Shown: positions 37,269-49,700 of the stretch, piece by piece
Numbering within the stretch: position 1 is the stretch's first letter
Layout of the letters: every line of letters starts with the position of its first letter
Assembly: GCA_013398615.1 (NCBI GenBank)
Contig: VZSR01001674.1
Span: 373,412 to 437,411, forward strand
Length of the DNA: 64,000 nt
Reading direction: 5' to 3'
Source of the DNA: Brachypodius melanocephalos
Taxonomy: Eukaryota; Chordata; Aves; Passeriformes; Pycnonotidae
Position numbers and translations under genes: made by a program
The notes under the pieces: model-generated
Told to the model about the DNA's origin: nothing
Seen by the model: only the letters and a program-made list of their open reading frames with translations
The model's database searches: none

Positions 37269-39239
37269 CAGTGAGCTGGTCACGTACCTGCTGAAGTTGC
37301 TTTCTTCCTTTTGAGTCCCAACACGTGGTGCTTTGAAAACAGACATTTTTCTTCCCTTTTTAATGCTGTACTATACAGTGTGTGCTGTCTCTGATGTGGT
37401 AGTTAAAACTTGTCACAGAACTGACTGACAGCCCTGCAGCACTGCTCCCCGCTCTTCTCCCTGTGCTACCACAGCACACCTACATCCACTCAGACACTGG
37501 CAGTGAAAGCAGTTCCTTTCCATGTGGAAGCTCCCCTGTGAGTAAACAAAGATGTTCCATTTCCCCGTGGTGTCAGTCAGGAACCTGTCATGTGGGACCC
37601 AGGTTAATGCAGTACCTCATTATCTTAATCCGTTCATTTCTCTGGGAACCACACTCAGTGGCTTTGTCTTGATCAAAACTGAACTTGAATGTTGTGGTCA
37701 GTTCTGAAAAAGGGATTTTAATATACTATTTCTCAGGTGAATCAGGAAATGGAAAGAAAATCCAGCAGCCAGCAACATGTGACCAAACTCATACGTAAAC
37801 TGCTGGCAGTCATTGTAAATAAGCAGGTGCCCATAAGCACCTGTATTTTAACAAGGTTAGCATCAGGGTGAGGCTCTTTGGGACTAAAAAGCTCATTCTG
37901 AGCTCTAGCTGTGTTATGCAGCAGGCGTAGTTCCAGCCCTGCTCAAAGGGATGAGCAGCACAAAAGACTCAGAAACTGATATCAAAGTGTCAGAAGGACA
38001 AAAGAGCTGGAGGTCAGTGGGGATGCTCAGGCTGAAAACGATGCAGAAGCCAGAAGCAGCATCTCCTGGCTCCCGGCCCTCCCTCCCTTTTAAGGCAAGG
38101 TTATTCCTCTTCACTAATGATTCAGTGTCACTCTGTTGCCAGTAAATGTCAGCCCAGAAAACTAGTGATATTGTTGAAAAGTCAAATTAGGGTGGTTTTT
38201 GTTTCCAGATAAAGCTGTTCTTCGTATTATCAGGGCTGTAGCTTTTCTGGGAAAACTACTCAGGAGTGGCATGAAGCAATTGTGGATGGTGTCTGTCCCA
38301 GGATGCCTGTAGGGATAGCAGCAAAGGACAGTGCTCTCTCACTGCCAGGAATGAGACCTTAAATGATCCTTTAAATGAGGATCTGGGTGGGCACTGCAGC
38401 TCCTGTAAAACTTCAGCTTAGGTTGTGTAGCTGAATGATACACTCAATTCTGACTAACACCTTATCACTGTGTATGCAGCAGCATCAAATGCCACTGAAA
38501 TGCATAATTAAACTAAAGACTTAGAGCAGGTATCCTGCTGTCTCAGAATGCTGTGCCATACACAGGGGATGAAGGAGGAGATAATAATTTCCTTTTGATG
38601 CACATGTACACATTTTACAGTGATGTTATGTGGTAGAATGCATTAAGTAGAACAAATAGAATAATGAAGTTGAGATGAAACAGAAATAATCATCCAAGAA
38701 TATTTCTTAATTAATCAGCATTCCTAATGAACCTCCACATGAAAAAAAGGAGTTTAGTGCATTAATTCATAGACTCATTTTGATACTTTGATGACTTTGA
38801 GCAAATAATTTACCTAGAAGCATATGCAGTTGAAATTGGTGGAATTATTCTTTTACTTAAATAGGTACATATTGATTAAGGGAGGCAGAATCTCTTCTCT
38901 GTTCTGTAATAGAATCTTGGAGATTGAGACATCTCACAGAGCAGGATAATAGGAATATTATAAATACTAAAAAGAGATGTGGCTGTTACCACTTGATCAT
39001 CATACTCTCACAATAATAATTCATCTCTAATTTTAAATTACTGTCTGTAAGACTTACCCAAGGATTCAAAAGCAACTCAATGGCCTATGATACACTTGTG
39101 CTCCATAAAGCGGTGGAACTATGATGTTCTCCAGTGTCACACTCAGAAATGGTGTGTTTATGTAGTTGTTCAGTGGTTAATAAAACATTACAGCTGCCAC
39201 AAAGCTTGGATGTTGTGAAGGTATCTAAAACACTTGAGA

Positions 39240-39640
39240 TCTCTCTGAGGCACCACATAGTCCCGATTTTTTTTCAATGTCATAATGTTCTTTAATTATA
39301 AAGCAATTACCCCTCTCACATGATGCCATATAAGCCCATAATGGGGGTAATTGTTAACCCGTATTTTACATCCTGTCTTTGCGCCCTCAGTCATCCTTGC
39401 TGTCAATTCAAGGTCATTTTGTAGCATTTAGGTTGATATAGGCTCTAAGTGCTGGATGTATGAATAATAGATAAGGACAGCCTTAATTCAGAAATGGTCC
39501 TAAATGCTCAAAAGGAGTACTTTAATTAGAGAGTAATAAAGACAATAACTGTTTGGCTGCTACCTTAAGGGCTGCCATCAAGTATGTTGTTTTTATGAGA
39601 GATGTCTTCTTACAAAAGACAACTGTATAATGAATATCTT
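39240..39640. other. candidate conserved non-coding element
   Basis: The segment is AT-rich, non-repetitive and dense in homeodomain-type cores. It includes GGTAATTGTTAACCCG at about 39346-39361, which resembles an HNF1-like palindrome (GTTAATNATTAAC) only in part. No coding frame is present. The idea of conservation is an impression from composition, not from an alignment. Confidence 0.2.
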
Positions 39641-41730
39641 TCATGTCCTTAGGTGCAGTCATTGAATAAATTCTTCCTAAGGGAAGATGAACCAACTTTC
39701 CTAAACTGTCACAGAATCAGGTGGAAAATATTTTACATGTGTGCATGGCAGGTTTGGTTGGGGTTTTTTTTTTTTTTTTTTGTCATGTAAAAACTCCTGT
39801 GTTATTAGCAATCAAAGTATTCTTTTGGACAGAATATGAGACACCTTGAAGTTTGCCCTGTCTGTAACAGTGACTATTCTGGGATATTAGGAGACTCTGG
39901 AGTGCTGTTCTCCCCAGCAAGGCAGAGAACAGAGGCTGGAATGGAGGCACCACTCCTTCACAAACTGGTACGTGCTGTGTCCCTGTCCCAGCACTCTGGT
40001 CCCACTCCAGCCTCACTTTGGGAGTACCAGAGGGGGGGATCCTTCTGCACACAATTTTTACACTCCATTTATCTCCTTTGCTTCTGTTTCTTCTCCTGCA
40101 AAAATGACCAAAGCAGGACTACAAATTCATCTCTGACTAATCGTGGAGTCATTTTAGGTTTCTTTCCCTTGTAACATGGTGATTAGGTGTCATATCCGCT
40201 GGGATCTGTTGTTGCTGAGAGCCCAGAATTTGGTGGCGAGGTCTGGATTTGTGGTTGGCATGCAAAGCATTCAGTCAAATTGTTTTCTTTCCATGTCACT
40301 CCATGTAGACATGAAACCGCGAGTGCCGATTATGCAATCGCACATTTTCCCCCTTTTTCCTAAATGAATTACAGTGATAAAGCTGGAAACGTTCTGCTCT
40401 GTTTCCACAGCTGCAGCAGACTGGGAGCAAAGAAAACAATAGCTGCATATACACATGTGCATTCCAGCTGCTGCTAGCTCCCACAGTCTCCCTTATCCTT
40501 GCTGTCCTCCCAGTGGAGCAGATAAATTGCCTCGGTGACAGGAAACGTTGGTAGCGGATAAGCTGCCAGTTTAATCATGTTTGGTAGAAAATTTGGAATT
40601 AGTGTATAAAAACACTAACTGCAACTTTATTTGGAGGGTGATTTAAAGGTCAAGCTTCTGGAGCCAGGGAGAGTAGCCCTGAGGAAACGCAGATGAAGAT
40701 TTCTGCTCCTTTTCCCTCCCAGCTTGATCCCACAGTCAGATATTTTTCCTTTAGAGCTCACAACTCTGGAGACAACAGTTGCTTTCCTGCTGTTCACTGA
40801 GCTCTGCCTCGCTCCTGGGGTGCCAGTTGCATCTGCAGGAGCTGGGGAGATAAAAGAGAGAGGATCTGGTGCATATCCTGAAGATGTAAAACTGTTGGAA
40901 TAGAGAGCTGTGGAAAACAGCATTTTGTGGCGTGGTTCCCCAGTTTTCAAGCATTTCTAGGTGCCAGGTGATAAAAATCCCTTTCACAGTATAAATAATA
41001 TCAGGGTGTAAGGACATTATTTAAATGACCAAATGCCAGAGCTGGTGTGAGATCAGAATTTCAAAATGATTCAGAGATTGAGTTCATGCACCAAAATCCA
41101 AATGGCATTTGGTGAAATAAGGATACCTCAACTCCTCTAAGTCTTTGGAGAAAGATCATGGGAACAAAACTGATAACATTATTAGTCTGCAAGGAAATTA
41201 CTACTTTATTTTTCTTTTCCTGAATTTGATGGCAGAGCCTTAACTGATTTAAAAACACCAATGAAAAATCTGAAATTAGGGCAAGATACAGAATCTTCCA
41301 AATGACATATATGCAATAGCACTGCCAGAGTGATAAAACAGTAAATAATGTGAGTTAGACTTTTTATGTAAACACTTGGTTTAGAACTAGATACTTTTTC
41401 TGCTCTGATTTATAAGCACATAAAAATTCAAGGAATACGGCTGAAGACGAAATGAATGTATGTGTGTGTCTGAGTGAACACTTGAGGTTTGATTTGTGTG
41501 GGCTGACACAGTGAGAGCCTGTGAAGGTTTGGAGTTTGCATTTAGTCTCTCATGTTGCATTTTCTTCTCTGATCCATTTGCAGTCATAACCCACCTTCCC
41601 CCAAAATCCCAAAGTCATAAACCAGAAGATAAAAATGGTTAAATGATAGATAATGAGTGATGGGTTCAGTGTAGAAAATTGGGGTTTTCTGCCATTTTTG
41701 AAAGCTGAAATGTGCACTTATGTAGGGTAG

Positions 41731-41760
41731 GCTCAGGGCTTCTTGGGGTAGGCCCTGAGC
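41731..41760. repeat. perfect 9-base inverted repeat
   Basis: GCTCAGGGC at 41731-41739 and GCCCTGAGC at 41752-41760 can pair with a 12-base loop. No precursor-length stem surrounds it, so a microRNA is unlikely. Confidence 0.7.
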
Positions 41761-44700
41761 AGATTATGTTGTATGAAAACTTTAATGCTGACATTTAGGA
41801 GTGCTTCCCACGGGATTATACACAGTTGCCATAGGCTGTAAACACTGAAGAGATGAGACAGATGGGACTTGGCTTAACCTGGTCTTGTCCAGAACAGATA
41901 CCAAACATGCTGCCCTAAGGAATGCCAAGGTGTCACTGCCTGCTTTGGCTCTCATGGGAGCTTGGCAGTTGGAAGTCAGCAAAGCCAAGACTTGTCATCA
42001 GTCTCTAAGTTAGGAAAAGAAGGGAAATAAGAAGGACATGAACATTTAGAAAACATTTTGCTTATCTGCAAATTGGCTTAATAGCGATGAGAGAGAAGCG
42101 CTGTGGCTACGCACTCTGGCGTTCTTGTCATCAGTCTGAAGGGATCAGGACTTGCTGATGGCTTGGCAGCAATTCATGTCAGGCTGCGATGGCTTTATTT
42201 GCATCTCATTTAAATCAGCTCAGCTCTGCCCTCTGCCCCAGTGTCTCCTGGATCAACCCACCCCTTTTCCAGCTTTACACTGAGTTTAGTTTTAAAAACC
42301 TCAGCATATGCAGCATGAAACATTTTGTTTGTATGGCAGTCATTTCTGCTGCAGAGTCATTTTGTGTGATTCTTTCACACTGGTCCATATCCAACATGCC
42401 CACAATCAGGATCCCCCTGCCCTACTCTGCACCAGCCTGGGTGGAAGACCGACAGCAGAGGAGCTCCTGAACTGCTCCTGATTCCCTCACAAGCACCTTC
42501 CAGAGCTGAAAACAACTTTGAGATGACTCAGAGGGAGCATCCCTGTCCAAAGTAGCAACTTCTTCAAACATGTAGGGCTTGTGGGCTCCATGCTAAAGCC
42601 TCAGTACACTATAAAAATGTCTTTGTTGCATCTGGTTTCTCTCTTGGGGATTGAATTCTGCTTCTGATGACTTGCTGGTGACAAGTGGAATGTTGGGGTT
42701 TTTTCACCCCAGTAACTTGGATCTCTGAGGACCAAGAGCCTCTAGAATCACATATTTCTCTATTTTTTACTCACCTGGAATTTTAGCTGTTGTGTTCTAC
42801 AAATAGTTTCAGGCAAGATGTCAAAGACTGTTCTTTAGCAACCGCTAAATCTCTGTTCTAGACTGTTATCTACTTGTTGTATTTTATTATTTTTAACAAG
42901 GAAATGCACAATCATCAATAATGGTCCCTTTAATTCATGTAGCATGCAGACCTCAGGCCTGTCACTCTCTATGCAACTCCTGGAAAATGTGGGGTTTTTA
43001 TTGAAAGTATCCTTTTCTAAATCCTAGGCTAGAGTTTATTATTCTTAAAATTGAGATTTTTTTTTTTTAACGTATCCTGAGCTATGCAAGCATAATAAAA
43101 ATACATTTTCCACATGTACTAACTAGAGCAATGCTAGCAAAAGTTCCTGAAATTGGAAACTTCCAGCTGAGCTTCTTTGTTAAGTGAGCCTTAAAAGAAT
43201 CTCAGTTTGAAGACAATTAATGCAGTATTTGAAAACTGTGAGAGCTTGAAATCAATAGTGTTGTACAAAGCATATTACAAAATTAGAAACAGCCCAGCTT
43301 CTTCCTCAGTGCAGAACCCACCCTGAAGTTAAGGGCGAAAACACTCAATAGAAAACTCCTCAGGGGAAGATTTTTTCAGGAGAGCTGGTTTGGGCTAGAT
43401 GTGTAGGGAATGTGAGGCGTGCCAGGAGAATCTCCTTCCCTCCACAGGCCCTCAGTCCTGCTCCCTGCTGACGGGGGAATAGCAGTGAAAGTGTGCAAAG
43501 GTTCTGTCACTGACCTCCTGCTCTGCAGATGAGAACTGGCAACTAATTCAGCACTACTGAGGGCATCAGAAGGGGGACATGGAGCCTCCCACTGTTAACA
43601 CATTCCTCGAGCTCAGGTCTCGCTGACTTCGGTGTGCCCGTGGTGATTCACATCCGTAACACTCCGGCACTTCAATGTGCACTTGACCTTCAGCACCTTT
43701 GTGATCTCTGCACCTTGAGACTGGAGGTGGGAGTGGTGTGAGAGGCACTGCCTGAGCTTTGTGTCTAAACTAAAACAGGAAGGGAACTCGTGCTGGAAAG
43801 GGGTGTCATGAGCTCACACTCAGGGGAGAGGATTTATTTGCTTATTTATTTATTTTAAGAACCCTCTGAAATACTTCTCTGAGCATCCAAGAACCAAAGG
43901 GCTATGAAGTCATCGGGATGCTCCCAGAGGGAGGCTCCCATTGGGAGGCCAAACTTTAAAGTTTCCCCTACAAACAAGAAAACAGCTCAGTGTGTCAGTG
44001 AGCCAGCACCGAGCATCTGCCTTGGCTGCAACACTTATCACAGTGGGTTTACTGTGAACATCTGAACAGCACACCAGGAAAACAAAAACAAGAGTAGGCA
44101 GTGCACAAAAAGCCATCCCTCTGTAGTGAGGAGAAATTAATTTTCAATATGCATCTTATTAGAACATTTTGCACAAATTTTACTTAGTTCCTTGTTCGGC
44201 AAATTTCGGATTCCAGGTATTCTAAAGGAGACACCTATGATCCAGAATCTCAGAGGAGTAGGGAGAAGGAGAGCATAGCACGTGCATATAAAATATTCCC
44301 AAGTCTTGAACCCCTACTCTTTATACAGGCTCTCAGCAGCTAATGGCCTATATGTAAATAATGCCCACGAAGGTCAGAGTGTAAAAAACAATGAAATTAG
44401 ATTCTGTGGCCTGTCAGCATTTGCTTAGATTTGACTGGTTTCTAGTGCTGAAATTCTAATAATGAATTCCAGACCATTCACAGTCCTAACTTGCTTTCTG
44501 CGTGTGGGATTAAATTCAACCAGTTTATTCTAAGAAATGGAAGCCACAAAGTCCATAGATGTGTCTCACAGACATTTCATGGCAATTGGTGAGCTCATGA
44601 CTTTATCTGGTAGAGAACACCCCCAAAATCAACATCTGCCTCTTTATGTTTTGCCTGGTTCAGGTTTTTTTTCCTCTTATACAGTCTAGAAACAGTTTCA

Positions 44701-47143
44701 AAACCGTTGTTTTGAGACACTTTCCCTATTGCTATTAATGCCATTTTCTTCCATACTATCACTGTCTTATGCTCAGATTACTCTGCTTTTCTTTGAATGC
44801 CCTGCAAGTCCTTTGAAAATGAAATACTTTCACTGAAAAAGTAGTGTTGGCACATAATGGATCAATTAGAAAGGCATGTGGTGGAGGAAAGTGAACAAAT
44901 CTTGACCATTTTTGTCATAGTGAACAGTCTTCTGATAATCAGAGGCTGATGTTTCTTTGAAGCATTTCTACACTTGAAATATTTTGACTTAAAATGCATT
45001 GGTTTTCACATTTCTTTTTTACACATATGAGTATTAAAATGTGTCTCTTTGTCTGTGTGCCTATAGGTATATTCCAAAGCACAGCCATGCCAAAAATAGC
45101 ACACAGACACACACACATCTGGGAAACACACCAAAGTCTCCTGCAAAGAGGCAGCAGCAGGGAATATGTGTGCATATGGATGGATGGATGTTATATGTGC
45201 ATTGTTACCAGCAGCATGTTGAATAACTTCCTGAGGGCAGTGCTGAATGCCTGTATGGCTGAGGCTAATTCCTGCTATTTTTTGGTTCAATATTTGTCAG
45301 ATCAACAGTGCAGGAATTTTGGGCTTGGATCTCTAGTTGAAAAGCCCTCTCTGGGGAATCTGCCTGGTGCTTTAGGAATTCTTGATGGGAATAACATTGT
45401 GTGACTGTCATGCTTTCTGTGTAGGCATTGTCTACAAGAGGCAAATTGCTTTGCAGTGTTTTGCCTCTTCAGGCCCAGTTTCTCAGTTTTCAGAGGAAAA
45501 GGGTGGTGGAAGGATCCTGGTCACAACAGGGTCCCTTTAGAGAAAATCCAGACTTCCAGCAAAATTAGCTTATTACTGAGAAACTGCCCAGCTGGGACTG
45601 GGGAGTGACCTTGTGATCAAGGAGGCTGTCAGAGTTAAGAAAGCAGAAACTATTGCCTAAAATAGCCAAGTGGGGACAAGGACTTTTCCAGTTGGATCAA
45701 AAAAATGGGAATTTACTGAAAGGATTTAACAAGGTGGAGGAAAGAGAACAGGAGGGAAATGAAATGCCTTGTGGACATAGTTCCCTGAGGAGTCCCAAAT
45801 ACAGAATGAGCTTAAGTATGGGGCACTGCATGGCTTTCCTGGTTGTAGTTTACCTGTTTTAAGAGGAGAATATTGCAGCTGAACCACGGGAAGGATGTGG
45901 GACTTGTGTGTGTGTGACAGTTCTTTTACAAAAGCCAATTGTAGATGCCAGAAACCCATAATTGTCAGGGTGTGTTTGAACTCTCTCCTGCAGCATCTCC
46001 TGCGTTGTCAGCACCAGCCTGTGAGTTTGGGGACAATCGGGTGGCAGGGCTCCAGGTCCCCAGGCTGGTCCCAGAGACAATGCTGTGCAGAGGGGTCAGG
46101 GGGGCAGAGCACAGCAGCAGCGCTGCAGCACGCTGGGTCCAGAGCAGCACAACACCCAGAGCTTCTGCAGGCAGTTAGTGAGACCGGAGCTTCTGGTTCT
46201 GTGGAAATCAGCTCCAGAATTAAATGAGAGTTACACAATCCTTACAGATTGCCAGCCATTAGAGACAGCTATGGCGCCTTCGAAGATCTTGGCCAGGAAG
46301 CCCTGATATGAAAGCAGGCTCTAAGTTATTTATGGACAGGCAGAGCCTAATGGTTTTAATTTTCTAGATAGCTCAGGAGGCCAATCAGATTGGCAACACC
46401 AGCAGAATGTGTCAAGAAGCCCCAATTCCTGCTACCACAAATTAGTAAGTACTAGTTTGGGGGAAGATATGCAATATTGGTGGACCTGGCTGTTCTATGC
46501 ATGGCTGAGAATTGAACCTGTTCTCACACTCAGGGAGAAGTTGTCTTTGGCCTGCTATCTGCTGTTACATTCTCTTTTTTAGTGTCAAACTGATATAAAT
46601 ATATATGCTCTTGATGTTTGATACTTACTGCTGCCTGTACTGGATTCATTTTCTCATCATATGGACGCCATATGTATTCTTTACACATAGCGTGTAGTGC
46701 ACTGCAGAATTTATTATCCCATCCTTTAAACATACTGCTCTTACACACTCAAAGCCCAGCATTTTTATATGCTGTAGATACGTCCACCGCTAGCGAATTA
46801 CGAGGCACTGTAAAAACTGTATTTATCCACATAATTTTCTATAGTCATTGTTAAATGGAGACGTGTGGAGGAAAGAAGGGTGCCTCAAGGTACCTGTGCT
46901 CCTGTATACGCTGGTCTTTTGAGTAGCTCAGATCATGAAGGGAAAGGTTTCATCCCACAGTGAGGTGAAGACAGATCTGATAGCGTGACCAAGCTGGTTT
47001 TTGAAAGCAGCACACACAGGCACTCTGAAGTATTTCCAGAGAAGGCTGTGGCATGCGCAGGGATATTTTCTGCTAGGGTTAAGGTGTCCATACACCTGAG
47101 CATTTCCTCCACCAGCCTGATTCCTGTCTCCTCCCGCCTCCAG

Positions 47144-48545
47144 GTACCAGATCCACACGGGACTGCAGCACTCCATCATCCGGCCGACGCAGCCCAACTG
47201 CTTACCTCTGGATAATGTCACGCTACCTCAGAAGCTCAAGGAGGTCGGGTACTCCACACACATGGTGGGCAAGTGGCACCTGGGATTCTACCGCAGGGAG
47301 TGCATGCCCACGCAGAGAGGCTTCGACTCCTTCTTCGGCTCGCTCCTGGGCAGCGGCGACTACTACACCCACTTCAAGTGCGACAGCCCCGGGATCTGCG
47401 GCTACGACCTGTACGAGAATGACAACGCCGCCTGGGACCACGACAACGGCATCTACTCCACGCAGATGTACACGCAGAAAGTGCAGCAGATCCTGGCTTC
47501 TCATAACCCCAGGAAACCCATATTCCTGTATATCGCCTACCAAGCTGTCCATTCGCCTCTTCAGGCGCCAGGCAGGTATTTTGAACATTACCGCTCGATA
47601 AACAACATCAACAGGCGGCGGTACGCAGCCATGCTGGCCTGCTTGGATGAGGCCATAAACAACGTGACCCTCGCTCTAAGGAAGTATGGCTACTATGAGA
47701 ACAGCATTATCATTTATTCTTCTGATAACGGTGGGCAGCCAATGGCCGGAGGCAGTAACTGGCCTCTCCGAGGAAGCAAAGGCACCTATTGGGAAGGAGG
47801 TATCCGTGCTGTCGGCTTTGTGCACAGCCCCCTCCTGAAAAACAAAGGGTCCGTGTGCAAGGAGCTGGTGCACATCACAGACTGGTTCCCCACGCTGATC
47901 ACTCTGGCGGAGGGGCAGATCGATGAAGACATCCAGCTGGATGGCTACGACGTGTGGGAGACCATCAGCGAGGGCAGGCGTTCCCCGCGGGTGGACATCC
48001 TGCACAACATCGACCCCATCTACACCAAAGCCAAGAACGGCTCCTGGGCCGCCGGCTATGGGATCTGGAACACTGCCATCCAGTCTGCCATCAGAGTGAA
48101 TCACTGGAAGCTGCTGACGGGAAACCCGGGCTACAGCGACTGGGTGCCCCCGCAGGCCTTCAGCAACGCGGGCCCCAACCGCTGGCACAACGAGCGCGTC
48201 TCCTGGTCGGCCGGGAAAACCGTGTGGCTCTTCAACATCACGGCCGACCCCTACGAGCGCGTGGACCTGTCTGCCCGGCACCCAGAGGTGGTGAAGCAGC
48301 TGCTGCGGAGGCTCTCGCAGTTCAACAAGACCGCGGTGCCCGTCCGCTACCCGCCCAAGGACCCTCGCAGTAACCCCAAGCTCAACGGAGGGGTCTGGGG
48401 GCCCTGGTTTAAGGAGGACGAAAAGAAAAAGAAATCGGATAAAAGCAAAGGTGCCAATAAGCAGAAGAAGGGCAAGAACAAGAAGAAAGCAAATCGGAAG
48501 AAGGGGCAGTCGTTCCACTGCCGGTCACGTCTTGCTGGGGGTTAA
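47144..48545 (+). CDS. ARSJ: arylsulfatase J, coding exon 2 (residues 123-589)
   Basis: The exon completes ARSJ after a CTCCCGCCTCCAG acceptor. It supplies the remaining active site: K166 and H168 in the VGKWHLG motif, H259 in AVHSPLQ, D317 and N318 in SSDNGG (metal ligands), and K335 in the SKGTYWEGG motif. These correspond to the catalytic set defined in arylsulfatases A and B. N-glycosylation sequons occur at N147, N296, N421, N487 and N517. The last part (K546-K576) is very basic, with 16 lysines in 31 residues, as in other ARSJ proteins. It ends in TAA at 48543-48545. Total length of 589 residues is close to human ARSJ (599). No frameshift or missing catalytic residue is seen, so the enzyme should be active if matured by SUMF1. 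ARSI is the nearest paralogue, but the tail and the NIDPIYTKAKNGSWAAGYG segment fit ARSJ. Confidence 0.96.
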
Positions 48546-49095
48546 ACTCCAGGCAGGCTCCCTGGCCAGGCCTGAGTCAGCCTGGCCCCACTTCTTGAAC
48601 TTCTGATGGTATAGACTAGAAATGCCATTTCTGCACTATGGATGAAAGTTGTCATCTTTTAATTTTGTCTCTGGTTTCAGCAGCACAAGATACCTTAGCA
48701 CTCTGAGTGACCATGTGACAGACTTTCTCCTCCACAGGATGAGTGGTCCTCACCCATCACCAGATACATTCCAGATAACAGCAGCGATAGCATCTTGTTT
48801 CAGGAAACTTAGATTTGATGGACAAATGATGGTTCCTTGCCTTAATTAGCTGGAATCTTTGGAGAGCATGGAGATGTTAATGGCAGATGTTCTCAAACTG
48901 ACAGATGGTTCAGCGGGAGAAAGGAGAAACAAAACCTGAGAACCTCTGTGGGTCAGTAAGTGTTAGTCATCAATCTATGACATGTTTTGATACAACACAG
49001 CTAAAACTGAAACCATCAGGGTAACTTTGTAGAGGTGCTGGGGAGGGGGGCATTATAGGAGGAAAGCTGCTTTAAATTAGATTTTGTCCATCTTA

Positions 49096-49101
49096 AATAA
49101 A
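49096..49101 (+). promoter_or_regulatory. candidate poly(A) signal AATAAA
   Basis: Canonical AATAAA, 551 bases after the stop, followed by T-rich sequence and a GT-rich patch (GATGTGCTG) within 35 bases, the usual downstream element. It is the first canonical signal after ARSJ. Confidence 0.45.
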
Positions 49102-49669
49102 TCTGAAATATTTTTAACGTTTCCTAGATGTGCTGAGCTCCCCCCATTTGCAGTAAAACACATGATCGAGGAGCACACACCACGTGTAATTTATTACAGG
49201 CATAGACAAAAACACATCGCCAAAGTGAATGTAATATTTAAACACTTTAAGATAACTATACGGCAATATGTAAGAGATATAATTTATTTTAAAGCACAAT
49301 CCTTATTTCTGTTCCATTAAAACTTCCTGGCTGATGCAAGGTACCCCTGTGGGTGCCAGGGTTGTTTGGGTTCTTTTAACGTTGACTTTTTAAATTTTAT
49401 TTCCACCCTGTCATTCAGAGTTTATTTAACAGATTCATATCCTCAGAGTACTGTAAACCAAGGAAATACTGTATACACTGCTAGGATGAGGAAGGAGAAC
49501 AATTCAGGTGCGTCACTGCATTGTATATTTGCCTTCAGTGGTTTTGAATGTAACAAAGGGTTTATTTAATTTAGGAATCCCGTGGATATTGTTCAGTTTC
49601 TGTACAGAAGCTAGGCCATCTTGATGTTGGGGGGGGAAATTCTACTTTAAACTTTTTATTTATGTACCT

Positions 49670-49675
49670 ATTAAA
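49670..49675 (+). promoter_or_regulatory. candidate poly(A) signal ATTAAA
   Basis: The common variant ATTAAA lies in a T/A-rich stretch followed by T-rich sequence. It is an alternative or main distal end. A further AATAAA lies at 50281-50286 with a poorer downstream context. Confidence 0.35.
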
Positions 49676-49700
49676 ATAGTTTATTTTTATGGCATTCATA

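Larger units (their letters stand above)
37269..47000. other. intron 3' part, gene-free
   Basis: No internal exon is recognised. It contains an 18-base T run (39764-39781), a perfect hairpin (41731-41760), T-rich ATTTA-type repeats near 43836-43856 and AT-rich single-copy DNA, notably 38580-39660. GC-richer sequence at 46000-46190 carries overlapping open frames in several frames with no family match. Confidence 0.45.
17140..47143 (+). other. ARSJ: ARSJ intron 1 (30,004 bases, phase 2)
   Basis: The intron begins GTAAGT and ends with a pyrimidine-rich tract and CAG. Joining 17139 to 47144 keeps the frame and restores the conserved TGK-YQIHTG junction of the family. It separates the catalytic cysteine exon from the rest of the enzyme. 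Its contents are CR1 remnants, simple repeats and AT-rich single-copy DNA. I found no internal coding exon. Confidence 0.93.
48546..49700 (+). other. ARSJ: ARSJ 3' untranslated region (end uncertain)
   Basis: Sequence after the stop is AT-rich and non-coding, with several ATTTA/TTATTT motifs at 49280-49690 of the kind found in unstable messages. The true end depends on which poly(A) signal is used. Transcript data would be needed to fix it. Confidence 0.5.

Noticed and set aside
41731..41760. Hairpin considered as a microRNA precursor
   Set aside because: The stem is only nine base pairs and the flanks do not extend it. A microRNA precursor needs about 25-30 paired positions.
47676..48518. 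280-codon open frame on the - strand
   Set aside because: It is exactly antisense to ARSJ exon 2. High GC at third positions of the sense gene removes stops from the antisense frame. Its translation matches no family.
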